From positions 62,001 to 126,000 of the forward strand of contig NZ_AUXV01000003.1 in the NCBI RefSeq assembly GCF_001625575.1: a stretch of DNA of 64,000 nucleotides. The letters are read 5' to 3'. The notes under the pieces were generated by a model, which ran no database searches, was not told where the DNA came from, and was given only the letters and a program-made list of their open reading frames with translations. How positions within the stretch are numbered: the stretch's first letter is position 1; every line of letters starts with the position of its first letter. The stretch is from Pseudoalteromonas luteoviolacea S2607 (GTDB taxonomy: Bacteria; Pseudomonadota; Gammaproteobacteria; Enterobacterales; Alteromonadaceae). Below are positions 9,289 to 18,676 of this stretch, one piece after another. The position numbers were made by a program, and so were the translations under genes.

Positions 9289-9858
9289 TTAATTAGAAGA
9301 TCTATTATATAGATTTTTACAACGCATCATAGGAAATGGATCCCAGGGTTTACGTGATAACTGAATGAGTGTGAATCGCATTAGAGTTTTATGAAACCCC
9401 GCGTTAGGTAAAGCTGCTTTTACTGTTTTAATAAAACTTGGCGCTATGCCAAATTTAATTGCACCACCAGAGAAATCCACAAGATCGGCTTTTCTAAATA
9501 CCTCGGTTAATTCCTCATAGGGGCCGTGGTAGGTTTTAATCAAATGGTGCATATCAATGATGATTTGTACTTCATCAGCAATATTTTCCTGATCGTTGCT
9601 CGCCAAGTACGCTCTACATTCATTGTATGAAGGCACGAGATAGTCGACACGCTTGTGGGTCCATAACGCAATATCATGAAACGCAGCTGCTATTTGTAAT
9701 TTTTCGCTCTGTGCTTGATCTAAATTCTCATGTAAATAATGACAATAATTAAGCATACGCATAACGTGGTTTTTGTAGCCGGTAAAATCTTCTCCAATCG
9801 TATTTATGTATTTAGACAAAATTTTGTCTGCTACCGGATAACTCTTTTTTACTCTCAT
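9289..9858 (-). CDS. HD-domain protein (putative phosphohydrolase)
   Basis: A 189-residue cytoplasmic protein with the metal-binding HD pattern: an early His (NHVMRM), the HD pair in AAAFHDIALWTH (about 60-71), a His-rich stretch (DMHHLIKTYHG) and a late Asp in RKADLVDFS. These match the HD superfamily of metal-dependent phosphohydrolases. The substrate is unknown. It is transcribed away from the GlxA-type regulator, about 106 bases separating the two starts, so that regulator is a candidate controller. The ribosome site is weak. A weak hairpin (AACCC/GGGTT near 9269-9290) overlaps the stop codon. Confidence 0.75.
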   Translation of the reverse strand: MRVKKSYPVADKILSKYINTIGEDFTGYKNHVMRMLNYCHYLHENLDQAQSEKLQIAAAFHDIALWTHKRVDYLVPSYNECRAYLASNDQENIADEVQIIIDMHHLIKTYHGPYEELTEVFRKADLVDFSGGAIKFGIAPSFIKTVKAALPNAGFHKTLMRFTLIQLSRKPWDPFPMMRCKNLYNRSSN

Positions 9859-9964
9859 TTTAAGGCCCGTTAAAAGCTATTGATTTGCTATAGAAGTGTA
9901 CATACGCCAAAAGCTCTGCAACAATGGCCATAAAGACACTTACCATTACTATTTGGCCATATTT

Positions 9965-10906
9965 ATGAAGCATGTCGCGATTGTAGCTTTTGAAGGGATG
10001 AGCATGTTTCATCTGTCAGTTCCACTGGCGATATTCTCCGATGCCACTTTCGATAAAAACAGTTTTTCTGTTAAAGTTTGTGCCGAACATAAAGGTCCTA
10101 TTTCGGTCTCCGGCGGGGTAGATTTATTTATATCGCATACCTTTGAGGCAGCTGCGCAAGCAGACATTATTATTGTTCCTAGTTGGCCACCTGAACAAGA
10201 AATAGCAAGCAGCTTTCGTCACCTTCTACTCGATGCTTATAAACAAAAAAAACTCATCGTTGGATTATGCTTAGGCGCCTATGCCTTAGCATATTCAGGT
10301 TTATTAGACGGTAAAAAGGCAACAACGCACTGGAAGTTTGGCAGCGATTTTAAAAAACGGTTTCCTAGTGTAGACCTAGATACCAACCCTTTGTTTGTAA
10401 TCAACGAAAACATAATTACGTCAGCTGGCAGTGCGGCAGCAATTGATTGTTGCCTTCATATTGTAAAAAGTATTTATGGGGTCAAATTTGCAAATCAAAT
10501 TGCTAGGATGATGGTCTCGCCACCAAGTCGAACAGGTGGCCAAAATCAGTTCATAGAAAGCCCTGTTGTGCACAAGCCAAGCGATACCCGGCTTGCCAAA
10601 CTAGTTGATATCTTTCAACAAGATTTATCCGATAGCATAACGGTTAAACAAGCAGCGAGCCTGTGTTCGATGAGCGTACGCACATTTACGCGTCACTTTA
10701 AGGCCAACTACGGTACAAGTTTTGTTTCGTGGCAAATTATGATGCGTTTGAACGCGAGTCTCGAACTACTGGAAACATCTCAAACGAGTATTTCTACCAT
10801 TAGCGAAACGCTCGGTTTTAGCTCTGAACAAAATTTTAGGAAACACTTTAAGGCGCAGTTTGATTGTTCTCCTCAAGCTTGGCGAGCGCTCTTCAACAGC
10901 AAATAA
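9965..10906 (+). CDS. GlxA-family transcriptional regulator (DJ-1/PfpI plus AraC domains)
   Basis: About 313 residues. The N-terminal half is a DJ-1/PfpI-like domain with the Cys elbow in GLCLGAYAL and the following ATTHW motif. The C-terminal 100 residues form an AraC-type double helix-turn-helix (SMSVRTFTRHFKANYGTS and GFSSEQNFRKHFKAQF). This fusion is the GlxA family, in which the first domain is generally a ligand sensor rather than an enzyme. I start it at the ATG at 9965 because MKHVAIVAFEGM is the usual beginning of the domain; the frame is open to a GTG at 9896, and neither start has a strong ribosome site. It diverges from the HD-domain gene. The ligand and targets are unknown. Confidence 0.87.
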   Translation: MKHVAIVAFEGMSMFHLSVPLAIFSDATFDKNSFSVKVCAEHKGPISVSGGVDLFISHTFEAAAQADIIIVPSWPPEQEIASSFRHLLLDAYKQKKLIVGLCLGAYALAYSGLLDGKKATTHWKFGSDFKKRFPSVDLDTNPLFVINENIITSAGSAAAIDCCLHIVKSIYGVKFANQIARMMVSPPSRTGGQNQFIESPVVHKPSDTRLAKLVDIFQQDLSDSITVKQAASLCSMSVRTFTRHFKANYGTSFVSWQIMMRLNASLELLETSQTSISTISETLGFSSEQNFRKHFKAQFDCSPQAWRALFNSK

Positions 10907-11078
10907 CTAAAGTTACCGTTTAAGGCCAACCCATGCTCTGGCTCCTCTCTGCCTTGGTATTTATAACCCCGGCTTGAAAAAATTTCTGGCTGTAAGTTTC
11001 GAGAAAGTTTGTCCCTTTATCCTCTTATTCGTAGACAAATTAAGCCCAACAAACTTATCAAAAAACTAAGGAGAACTT

Positions 11079-11831
11079 ATGAAACTATCTGTATTGGCTT
11101 TGGCATCGACATCCGTAATCGCTATCAGCACAGCGGCTATAGGCCAAGAGCAGGACGAAGAGCTTCGTTTTGGCCTCGGGGGCGCAGTTGTAACACAAGA
11201 TGAAGGTTACAAAGACGTCGGTAGTGAAACACAATTTGTCCCTGCGATAGCAATTGAATATGGTGATTTTAGATTGCTAGGTCCGTACGCGTCATATACA
11301 TTTTTTAAAACAGATTCATTTGAACTTGCCGCAACCGGTATGCTTCGCCTTGATGGTTATGAACAAGCTGACGGCGATATATTCAAAGGAATGGAAGATA
11401 GGGACATGAGCTTTGACTTTGGGCTTGAAGCAGAAATAGACACAGATTTCGGTGAATTTGGCTTAAAGTACACACAGGACGTCACCAATACGCATGAAGG
11501 ATACGAAGCGACGCTTTCTTATGGCCTGCCAATCATGGTAGAGAAAGGACGAATAGTCCCTTACATTGCTGCAAGTTATGCCAGTGAAGATTTGACCAAC
11601 TATTACTATGGTGTAAAAGCAAATGAAGCAACTGCAGATCGCACCTTCTACCAAGTAGATAGTGCAACAAACTTTGAAGTCGGTGTCAGTAGTGACTGGT
11701 TTTTTGGCCAAAACCATATGATTAAGGCCGATATAAGTTACACGTCATTTGACAGTAGCATTAAAGATTCTCCCCTAGTGGACAAGTCAGGGACTTTCCA
11801 AGTTCTTCTGGGGTACGTTTATGTCTTTTAG
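11079..11831 (+). CDS. MipA/OmpV-family outer-membrane protein
   Basis: A 250-residue protein with a signal peptide (cleavage near IGQ-EQD) and alternating beta strands rich in aromatic residues. It begins with FGLGGAVVTQDEGYK and ends in the aromatic residue expected of an outer-membrane barrel (VYVF). Length and start match the MipA/OmpV family, members of which have been linked to peptidoglycan machinery and to outer-membrane permeability. AAGGAG precedes the ATG by 6 nt. Its last 11 bases overlap the RND adaptor gene, so it is the first gene of the efflux operon. It may serve the pump's outer-membrane function, or simply be co-regulated with it. Confidence 0.85.
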   Translation: MKLSVLALASTSVIAISTAAIGQEQDEELRFGLGGAVVTQDEGYKDVGSETQFVPAIAIEYGDFRLLGPYASYTFFKTDSFELAATGMLRLDGYEQADGDIFKGMEDRDMSFDFGLEAEIDTDFGEFGLKYTQDVTNTHEGYEATLSYGLPIMVEKGRIVPYIAASYASEDLTNYYYGVKANEATADRTFYQVDSATNFEVGVSSDWFFGQNHMIKADISYTSFDSSIKDSPLVDKSGTFQVLLGYVYVF

Positions 11832-12909
11832 CCAATTTACTAAAAGTACACTGATTTCCTTAAACTATTTAGTCTTCGCTGCCGTGTTGCAGGGCTGCGA
11901 AGACAAAACGGAAATCGTGCCAGAAAAAAAAGCCGTGCAAGTTCGTCATGCAATCGCATATGCAGTTCCAGTCCCACCGCCCAGTAAGGTATTTTATGGC
12001 AAGGTACAAAGCAGTAAAGGTTATGAGATAGCGTCATTCAGTAATGGCAGGGTAGAGTCAATGCCTGTAAAAGAAGGAGAATATGTCAAAAAAGGCCAGT
12101 TACTTGCTAGGCTATATTCGCCTTCTTTAGAGGCCATAGTATTGCAAAAAAAAGCCCAGCTAAGCGCAGCTTTTGCTGCGTCGGACGACGCACGAAAAGA
12201 ACTCAAACGAGTCACAAACCTTCATACGCAAAACTTAGTCCCTGTTGCCACGTTAGAGCAAGCTCAAAAAGTAGCTAAAGTGTCTGCTGAGTCTGTATTT
12301 GAAGCGAAGGCTTCGCTGTCACAAGCCCTCAATCAACTCGAGGATATTTCAATTTATGCTGTTGAGGATGGTCTAATTGCAAAGCTCTTTGCTAGGGAAG
12401 GTCAATTTGTGTCTGCCAGCGAGCCTATTATCAGACTTGAAGAGACTGGTAAGCAAAAAGTTTTATTTTCAATTCCTGAGCAAGACGCTCTCAACCTCAA
12501 TGTGGGCGATACTGTACACGTTTTAGTGCGAACTTCGAGCCAGGTGCTTACCGCTAAGGTAACAGAAAAAGGCATCCCAAAAATCTCTGGTCCTGCTTTG
12601 TTTTCAGTCACTGTTGAGTTAGAAAAAAGTACCGTTCAATCACTAGGCTTGACCGCGAAGCTTATAATCCCGCTAACTGACAGCCGAGTTTACAGTATTG
12701 CTGCCAGCGCTGTGCGTTTCACAAGCGAAGGGCAAAGCTACTTGCTGGATAACAGTTTGTACCATTATAAAATAAATTTACTTGCGACCCGAGGTGACAA
12801 ATTATTGATAAGCGCGGCCTCCTTGCTTGAAGGCGTCGCATTTAATACCGCACCAGAATCAACCCTTGAAAAAAACTTAATGATCGCTAAAGAGGGCGAA
12901 TATGAGTAG
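11821..12909 (+). CDS. RND efflux periplasmic adaptor (membrane fusion protein), lipoprotein
   Basis: A 362-residue HlyD/AcrA-type adaptor. It has a lipobox at AVLQGC (about residue 26), then the barrel-sandwich half-motif EGEYVKKGQLLARLYSP, an alpha-helical hairpin (about 105-165), the second half-motif DGLIAKLFAREGQFVSASEPI and a beta-barrel region. Adaptors of this kind link an inner-membrane RND pump to an outer-membrane channel. The gene overlaps the MipA-like gene before it (11 nt) and the pump gene after it (8 nt), so the three are translationally coupled. No TolC-type channel is encoded nearby; the complex presumably borrows one. Confidence 0.92.
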   Translation: MSFSQFTKSTLISLNYLVFAAVLQGCEDKTEIVPEKKAVQVRHAIAYAVPVPPPSKVFYGKVQSSKGYEIASFSNGRVESMPVKEGEYVKKGQLLARLYSPSLEAIVLQKKAQLSAAFAASDDARKELKRVTNLHTQNLVPVATLEQAQKVAKVSAESVFEAKASLSQALNQLEDISIYAVEDGLIAKLFAREGQFVSASEPIIRLEETGKQKVLFSIPEQDALNLNVGDTVHVLVRTSSQVLTAKVTEKGIPKISGPALFSVTVELEKSTVQSLGLTAKLIIPLTDSRVYSIAASAVRFTSEGQSYLLDNSLYHYKINLLATRGDKLLISAASLLEGVAFNTAPESTLEKNLMIAKEGEYE

Positions 12910-15900
12910 TACGAATGACATAAACGAGCCTTGGTACCAAAACCCTCGGCTCGTTTTAGGGATTATTAGCATCTTTGTTCTCGTCGGTATCGCAGGATGG
13001 TTCACTGCGAGTGAGCAAGAGGACCCGCAGTTTCCATATCGAAACGGTTTTATTTCACTCAATGCTAACGGAATGACTATTTCGCAAATTAGAGACAAAG
13101 CAGTTGTTCCGATAGAACGTTTGCTCAGTGAAATTGACGAAATTCGGACTTATCAAGCTCGTATAAAAAACGGTAATGCCACAATTGACATCGAACTTGA
13201 TGAACACATATACAACACCGACAGCATATGGCAGAGAATTAAAAGTGATATAGCAGGCCTCGAGGGGAGTATTGCCCCAATCAATGTATCTGTAAACGAT
13301 AGAGCTCAAGATACGCAAGGAATCGTGATAGCGATTAACGGACCTCATACACTTGCAAAAAAACGAGAACTGGCCCTAAAACTACGCTCTGAAATAGAGC
13401 AAGTTCAAGCTATCAGGAGCGTCAAGTTGGTTGGCGACCCTCAAGAGCAAGTAGTAATAGATTACTCAATGCAAACAATGCACGACACAGGCTGGTCGCC
13501 TTTTGAAATCGCTAGTCTATTTGAAAACCCAGAAGGAAAAGCCGCAACATTACAATCAAATGGACTGACTACAAACCTGAGTCCAGTAGGAAAAGTTGAC
13601 AGCGTTGAAAAAATTAAAAATACACAATTACAGCTACCAGATGGCAGTGCCGTTCCCCTTTCAAGTATCGCAGACATTTATTCCAGAACAAATCCAACTG
13701 CACCTGAACAGTTTATTTTGAGAGGGGAACAAGTCGTTGGATTAGCAATTTCTTTGCCTGCTAATACCGTACGGGTGACCGAAGTCGGTGAGCAAATTCT
13801 AAAGACAATTGAGCGATTCAATGCGCGTTATACTGACCCCCCCGCTGAAATCGTATTGTTTCAACCAAGATGGACAGATGAGCGAAAATCGGGCTTGTTG
13901 ACGTCACTTGCTACCGGTTGCATTGGGGTCGCTATTGTATTGATGCTTATGATGTCTGTAAGAACTGCATTTGTCGTTGTGGTTTCTATCCCTACAATCG
14001 CACTTTGCGCTCTCGGTGTTTTTACGGCGGGTCAGGGCGTTATTCACCAAATGACCATTGCTGGCATGGTACTTTCTTTGGGCTTGATGGTGGATAACAG
14101 CATCGTTTTAGCCGAAAAAATCCTCCAACTCATTGAGCAAGGCAAATCAAAACTCATCGCGTGTAAGTGGGCTGTAAAGGAGCTTTACAAGCCACTTGCA
14201 ACAGCTACGGTAACTACGATAGCTGCTTTTTTACCGATGCTATTGGCGACAGGTAACGTCGCCGATTTTATTGCTTCGATCCCTATCTTAGTGATCCTGT
14301 GCATCAGCTTCAGTTACTTGGTAGCGCTAACGCTTGTTCCCGTTCTAGCTAAGTTTACTTTTAAGTCTGCCCATGTGAAACAACAATCAAAACCCTTCTT
14401 TAACATTTGGGGTAGAAACATCTGTGGTTTTGCATTGGAAAAGCCAAAAACGGTTTCCTTGATGTTCGTGGCTACCTGTGTCGCGATGCTTGTTTTGCCT
14501 TCTAAAAATGGCGAATTTTTCCCAAAAACCAGCCGCAATCAAGCTTATGTAGACATTCTACTTCCATATGGGACCGATATAGTGCGCACTACGCAAACCG
14601 CTACGGCCGTAAGCAAAGCAATTGATTCATTTGCAGAAGTAACCAACGTATTTTCATTTAGTGGATCTTCTGGCCCGCGTTTTTACTACAACTTGGTCCA
14701 ACAGCCTGGCGAGCGCAATGTCGCCAGAGTTGTATTTGAGGTGACGCCAGACGCTGATGTTTCAGATCTTGTCGAGCGCCTTAATCACTTTTTGCCAGAA
14801 CAATTTCCAAGTATTTTGGTTGTAGCCAGAGAATTGGGTCAAGGCCCGCCAATTGAAAGTCCTATAGAGCTTAGGTTAATTGGCGAGCAACGTGTTGATT
14901 TATACCACGCTGCTGAGCAAATGTTGGCGCTGTTAATGTCTAAACAAGAAACTCAAAATACTAGACGCGCTTTCAGTTATGGCGTACCTCAACTTACAAT
15001 GCAAATAGACCAACAAGCTTTGAAATCTGTTAATTTAACTGAGCAGCAAATCGCCACATTTATAGCATGGCAAGGGAGTGGACTACATGCATCGACCCTT
15101 TTATATAAGACTGAGCCGGTGGATTTAATCATACAAGACTCTAGCTCAACTCAAGATATCGAACAACTTCTTGCTTTAGATGTAATCAATGCGCAAAACG
15201 AATTTTTTCCTCTTTCTTTGATTGGTGAGGCACAAGTGAAAGGCATGCTAGGTGTAGAAACAAGGAGAAATGGTAGAGAAGAAATTAGAGTATTGTCAGA
15301 TGTAAAAGTTGGTGTAGATGAGGAATCTCTGCTTCTTTCGTTACTGCCCGAATTGAGAGATATCGCCGAAAAACACAAGATAACGCTTGAACTCGGTGGC
15401 GAGTTTGCTGAATCAGAAGAAGCTAATAATGCTTTACTGCTGGCGTTACCTGCTGGGCTCGTATTGTTATTTATCGCCTTAATATTGCAATTTAATTCTT
15501 ACCGACTGACATTATTGGTCATGGCAAGTATTCCTCTTGGAGCGATTGGTGCACCGACCATGCTAGCCTTAGTAGGTGTACCATTTGGGTTTATGTCTTT
15601 GCTTGGCGTCTTAGCGCTTACAGGAATTGTAGTGAACACTGCTATCTTACTTATAGACAAAGCCATCCAAGATATAAAACGAGGGATAGATAAAAATGTA
15701 GCAATCATCAATGCCGTAGAGACAAGGCTTAGAGCTATCATGCTTACTACAGTAACTACTATTGTGGGCATGCTGCCACTAACATCGTCCCAAAGCCCTT
15801 TGTGGCCACCGTTAGCCTGGGCTGTGATAGGTGGATTAATTACATCTACGATTTTAATGCTGGTCATTATGCCTATCTGGATGAATTGGCTAATTGATCC

Positions 15901-15940
15901 AAAAAGGTACATTCAACGAATTAATGAGTGCAATAAATAA
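12902..15940 (+). CDS. RND-family efflux pump, inner-membrane permease
   Basis: A 1,012-residue permease with the RND topology: one N-terminal helix, a large periplasmic loop, six helices (about 335-545), a second loop and a closing set of helices (about 835-1000). It lines up with the AcrB/HAE1 fold, but its proton-relay residues differ. TM4 reads GLMVDNSIVLAE, with a single Asp where AcrB has two, and TM10 reads GIVVNTAILLID, with no counterpart to the AcrB lysine. Such variants occur in environmental RND subfamilies that pump drugs, detergents or lipophilic compounds by proton antiport. It sits in the operon between the adaptor and a two-component system. The substrate is unknown. Confidence 0.92.
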   Translation: MSSTNDINEPWYQNPRLVLGIISIFVLVGIAGWFTASEQEDPQFPYRNGFISLNANGMTISQIRDKAVVPIERLLSEIDEIRTYQARIKNGNATIDIELDEHIYNTDSIWQRIKSDIAGLEGSIAPINVSVNDRAQDTQGIVIAINGPHTLAKKRELALKLRSEIEQVQAIRSVKLVGDPQEQVVIDYSMQTMHDTGWSPFEIASLFENPEGKAATLQSNGLTTNLSPVGKVDSVEKIKNTQLQLPDGSAVPLSSIADIYSRTNPTAPEQFILRGEQVVGLAISLPANTVRVTEVGEQILKTIERFNARYTDPPAEIVLFQPRWTDERKSGLLTSLATGCIGVAIVLMLMMSVRTAFVVVVSIPTIALCALGVFTAGQGVIHQMTIAGMVLSLGLMVDNSIVLAEKILQLIEQGKSKLIACKWAVKELYKPLATATVTTIAAFLPMLLATGNVADFIASIPILVILCISFSYLVALTLVPVLAKFTFKSAHVKQQSKPFFNIWGRNICGFALEKPKTVSLMFVATCVAMLVLPSKNGEFFPKTSRNQAYVDILLPYGTDIVRTTQTATAVSKAIDSFAEVTNVFSFSGSSGPRFYYNLVQQPGERNVARVVFEVTPDADVSDLVERLNHFLPEQFPSILVVARELGQGPPIESPIELRLIGEQRVDLYHAAEQMLALLMSKQETQNTRRAFSYGVPQLTMQIDQQALKSVNLTEQQIATFIAWQGSGLHASTLLYKTEPVDLIIQDSSSTQDIEQLLALDVINAQNEFFPLSLIGEAQVKGMLGVETRRNGREEIRVLSDVKVGVDEESLLLSLLPELRDIAEKHKITLELGGEFAESEEANNALLLALPAGLVLLFIALILQFNSYRLTLLVMASIPLGAIGAPTMLALVGVPFGFMSLLGVLALTGIVVNTAILLIDKAIQDIKRGIDKNVAIINAVETRLRAIMLTTVTTIVGMLPLTSSQSPLWPPLAWAVIGGLITSTILMLVIMPIWMNWLIDPKRYIQRINECNK

Positions 15941-15957
15941 AAGGACAGTCAAAGCAT

Positions 15958-16623
15958 ATGCGAATTTTAATCACTGAAGATAACAAACAACTTGCACAAT
16001 TTATTCAACAAGCCATTTTGCAAGATGGGCACGCCGCAGATATAGCAAACTGCGCAGCACAGATGCACAGTTTATTCGACGGTTGGCAATACGACGCTCT
16101 TGTTTTAGATCTCGGGTTACCTGATACCGACGGCATAGACGTGATCCGCGAATTAAGGGCAAAAAACAACCCTATACCGATTTTGATACTCACAGCACGA
16201 GGTGGCGTTGAAGATAGAATTAAAGGGCTCGACTTAGGAGCAGATGATTACTTAAACAAGCCCTTCGCTATAGATGAGCTAAAGGCTAGACTCAGAGCAA
16301 TCCTGCGAAGACCAGTCGAGTATGCGGGTAACATACTGACTCGCGGCAACATTGCTGTAGACACGAAGTCTCGACGTGTGCTTATTGACGAGGCCAACAT
16401 CAGCATGGGTAAAACCGAGGTTGCGATTTTAGAATACATGATCAGACATGCCAGTTTAACTGTCAGTAAGGAGGCGATTTACGATGCCATTTACGCTTTG
16501 GGTTTTGAAGTCACAGACAACGCAATTCAGGTCGCGATGCATCGCATTCGCAAAAAGTTAGAACAGGCAGGCGCGAGTGCAGAAATAAAAACGATAAGAG
16601 GTATAGGGTACATCCTGTCATGA
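15958..16623 (+). CDS. OmpR-family response regulator of the RND operon
   Basis: A 221-residue regulator. The receiver has Asp51 in LVLDLGLPDTDG and Lys101 in YLNKPF; the C-terminal winged helix ends in GIGYILS. It resembles the QseB/PmrA branch. The gene begins 17 nt after the pump gene and overlaps the kinase gene by 4 nt (ATGA), so it belongs to the same transcription unit. It most likely controls this efflux operon in response to the partner kinase, which would make the operon self-regulating. No operator could be identified with confidence upstream of 11079. Confidence 0.93.
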   Translation: MRILITEDNKQLAQFIQQAILQDGHAADIANCAAQMHSLFDGWQYDALVLDLGLPDTDGIDVIRELRAKNNPIPILILTARGGVEDRIKGLDLGADDYLNKPFAIDELKARLRAILRRPVEYAGNILTRGNIAVDTKSRRVLIDEANISMGKTEVAILEYMIRHASLTVSKEAIYDAIYALGFEVTDNAIQVAMHRIRKKLEQAGASAEIKTIRGIGYILS

Positions 16624-17996
16624 AACATATAGACATCACCAATACTGACTCACTTGCGCGTAAATTATTTCTGCTTTTTACCGTTTTAGGGTGTGGTGTG
16701 TTCGCTTTGATAGCGGGTATTCTATTTTTATTTTCCATAAACTTTGCCAATATTGCCGTAGAAAAAAGCATGCATGGCATGGCGGAAGATATTCCCGATA
16801 CGCTGCATTTCAACAAAGACGGAGAGCTCATTTACACTGCGACTAACATGGCCAAAAAATGGGGCTACGATGCGTTGTTTAATAACCTCGCATTCAAAGT
16901 TTCGGATAGTCAAACTGGTGAGGTCTTACTTACATCGAATCCATATCAAGCAACGTCAGCGGCGCTACTGGCATTACCAAGGGAGATGCCCGAAGGATAT
17001 TCATTTTCCAACGGTATTGATAGATACCGAATTGCGGCAGAAATACAGGGTAGAACACTATTTGTAGACCTAGCACGTGATGACATGATAGGTGAACTGG
17101 CTAACGAAGCCGTACTCCCAATGTTAGGTCAAGTGCTGACGTTGACAATGGTCTCAGCCTTTCTCATATTTATTTTCGTCGGGTATATATCTATCAAAGC
17201 TGTTGTTAAGCCAGTTAAGAACGTAGCAGCTCAACTAGACAGCATTGAGCCGTCTCAGCTCGATAGACGCTTGGACAATGAAGGTGTACCCAGTGAGATG
17301 TTACCGCTTGTGAACGCTCTAAACGAAACGATGGACAGAGTTGAGACGGGCTTCAATGAACAAAAACGCTTTGTTGCAAATGCGGCACATGAGCTAAAAA
17401 CGCCATTAGCAGTTTTAAGAACTCGACTAGAGTTAGCAAATTTACCAGATAAGATCGGCTGTGAACTGATGGGTGACATTACCTATATGACTCGTGTCGT
17501 AGAACAACTATTAGACTTATCAAGAGCACAAAACCAAAATAGTTACTTGCATAAGCCTGTAAACGTCTCCGACATTGCAAAAGATGTTTGCATGCTCCTA
17601 GGGCCTCTTACTTTAACCTATAAGAAAGAGCTCGCTCTTGAAGAAATCGACGAAAATACAACAGTGATCGGCGACCAAGCAGCATTAATCATTATGCTTA
17701 AAAACTTACTAGAAAACGCATTAAAGCACGCGTCAGAAGGTGCGCAAATCATCGTCGAAGTCGCAAGTGACAGAATATCGGTCAAAGACTCTGGCCCAGG
17801 CATTAAGGAAGAGGACCGTGTAAAATTGTTCGAGCGGTTTTGGCGCAAAGAGCAATCAACATTAACCGGCAGTGGCCTTGGCTTAGCCATTGTCCATGAG
17901 GTAGTCGTTGCACATAATGCTCGAATAGATGTAGAGTGCAAAAACGACATGGGTGGTGCGACGTTCCATGTGTATTTTTATGACAAATCAGTTTAA
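16620..17996 (+). CDS. Sensor histidine kinase of the RND operon
   Basis: A 458-residue inner-membrane kinase. TM1 lies at about 15-38, followed by a periplasmic domain of about 125 residues, TM2 (about 166-190), a HAMP linker (about 190-240), HisKA with AAHELKTPL (His about 256), and an ATPase domain with NLLENALKH, DSGPGI, FERFWR and GSGLGLAI. All catalytic boxes are intact. The layout is like QseC/PmrB kinases. It is the last gene of the mipA-adaptor-pump-regulator-kinase operon and overlaps the regulator gene by 4 nt. It probably senses the pump's substrate or envelope damage. Confidence 0.93.
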   Translation: MKHIDITNTDSLARKLFLLFTVLGCGVFALIAGILFLFSINFANIAVEKSMHGMAEDIPDTLHFNKDGELIYTATNMAKKWGYDALFNNLAFKVSDSQTGEVLLTSNPYQATSAALLALPREMPEGYSFSNGIDRYRIAAEIQGRTLFVDLARDDMIGELANEAVLPMLGQVLTLTMVSAFLIFIFVGYISIKAVVKPVKNVAAQLDSIEPSQLDRRLDNEGVPSEMLPLVNALNETMDRVETGFNEQKRFVANAAHELKTPLAVLRTRLELANLPDKIGCELMGDITYMTRVVEQLLDLSRAQNQNSYLHKPVNVSDIAKDVCMLLGPLTLTYKKELALEEIDENTTVIGDQAALIIMLKNLLENALKHASEGAQIIVEVASDRISVKDSGPGIKEEDRVKLFERFWRKEQSTLTGSGLGLAIVHEVVVAHNARIDVECKNDMGGATFHVYFYDKSV

Positions 17997-18026
17997 GTAA
18001 ATACCTCGCAGTAAAAGGAAGTAAAA

Positions 18027-18476
18027 ATGGAAATTCGACAAGCTGAGCCGCAAGATATTGAACAATTAACAGAGCTTATTACGACTGTCTCTGAGCTTGA
18101 TGTGCTCCCCCAGTTTAATACCCAAGGCCAGCAAGAGTATATGAATAGAGTCATTCCAGATATAGAAACAACCTTCAATACTAAGCTATTTGATACATTT
18201 GTCGCGGTAGAACTCGACAAGGTTGTGGGTTTTGCGGCATTAAGGGATAAAAATTACATTACCCATTTATTTGTCGCAAAGGAAGCACAAGGCTTAGGCC
18301 TTGGAAAAACGTTACTTGATAAACTCCTTTCACAAACTAGCGCCAAGAATATCTCTTTGCGCGCATCAATTAATGCACAGTATTTTTATCAACACTATGG
18401 CTTTGTTGCAACAGAACCCGAAAGCGAGTTTATGGGAATACGATTCGTGCCTATGGCATTGACCAAGCAAACATGA
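18027..18476 (+). CDS. GNAT-family N-acetyltransferase
   Basis: A 149-residue protein with the GNAT core: beta-strand 4 FVAVELDKVVGFAALR, then ITHLFVAKEAQGLGLGKTLL, which contains the acetyl-CoA pyrophosphate-binding Q-x-x-G-x-G pattern (QGLGLG), and a C-terminal aromatic motif YFYQHYGF. GNAT enzymes acetylate amines; the acceptor here is unknown. AAGGAAG lies well placed before the ATG. It follows the kinase gene by 30 nt and may be read through from the RND operon, but its role need not be linked. Confidence 0.85.
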   Translation: MEIRQAEPQDIEQLTELITTVSELDVLPQFNTQGQQEYMNRVIPDIETTFNTKLFDTFVAVELDKVVGFAALRDKNYITHLFVAKEAQGLGLGKTLLDKLLSQTSAKNISLRASINAQYFYQHYGFVATEPESEFMGIRFVPMALTKQT

Positions 18477-18676
18477 TTAAGCAAGTCAAAAACTAAACTT
18501 ATTAACTGCATTGGCGTCCTCAGGTTGGATTATTTTAGTACTTAAAATGCAATGCAAAATGAAAAGTGGGCCGAAATATAAATCGTATAGAAATGTAGCT
18601 TGTTGTTTTTTTTAGTTAAAAAAAATTGGTTCAATTCTTGTAAAGCCTTTCTTAATAAAACTTAAGAGGGGCCTGC

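Noticed and set aside
9143..9292. A 49-codon plus-strand frame (MVRISGQSLVFWVC...) between the propeller kinase and the HD gene
   Set aside because: It has no ribosome site and overlaps the end of the HD gene on the other strand. Its composition could be real, but nothing supports translation; it may be a translated fragment of a dispersed repeat.
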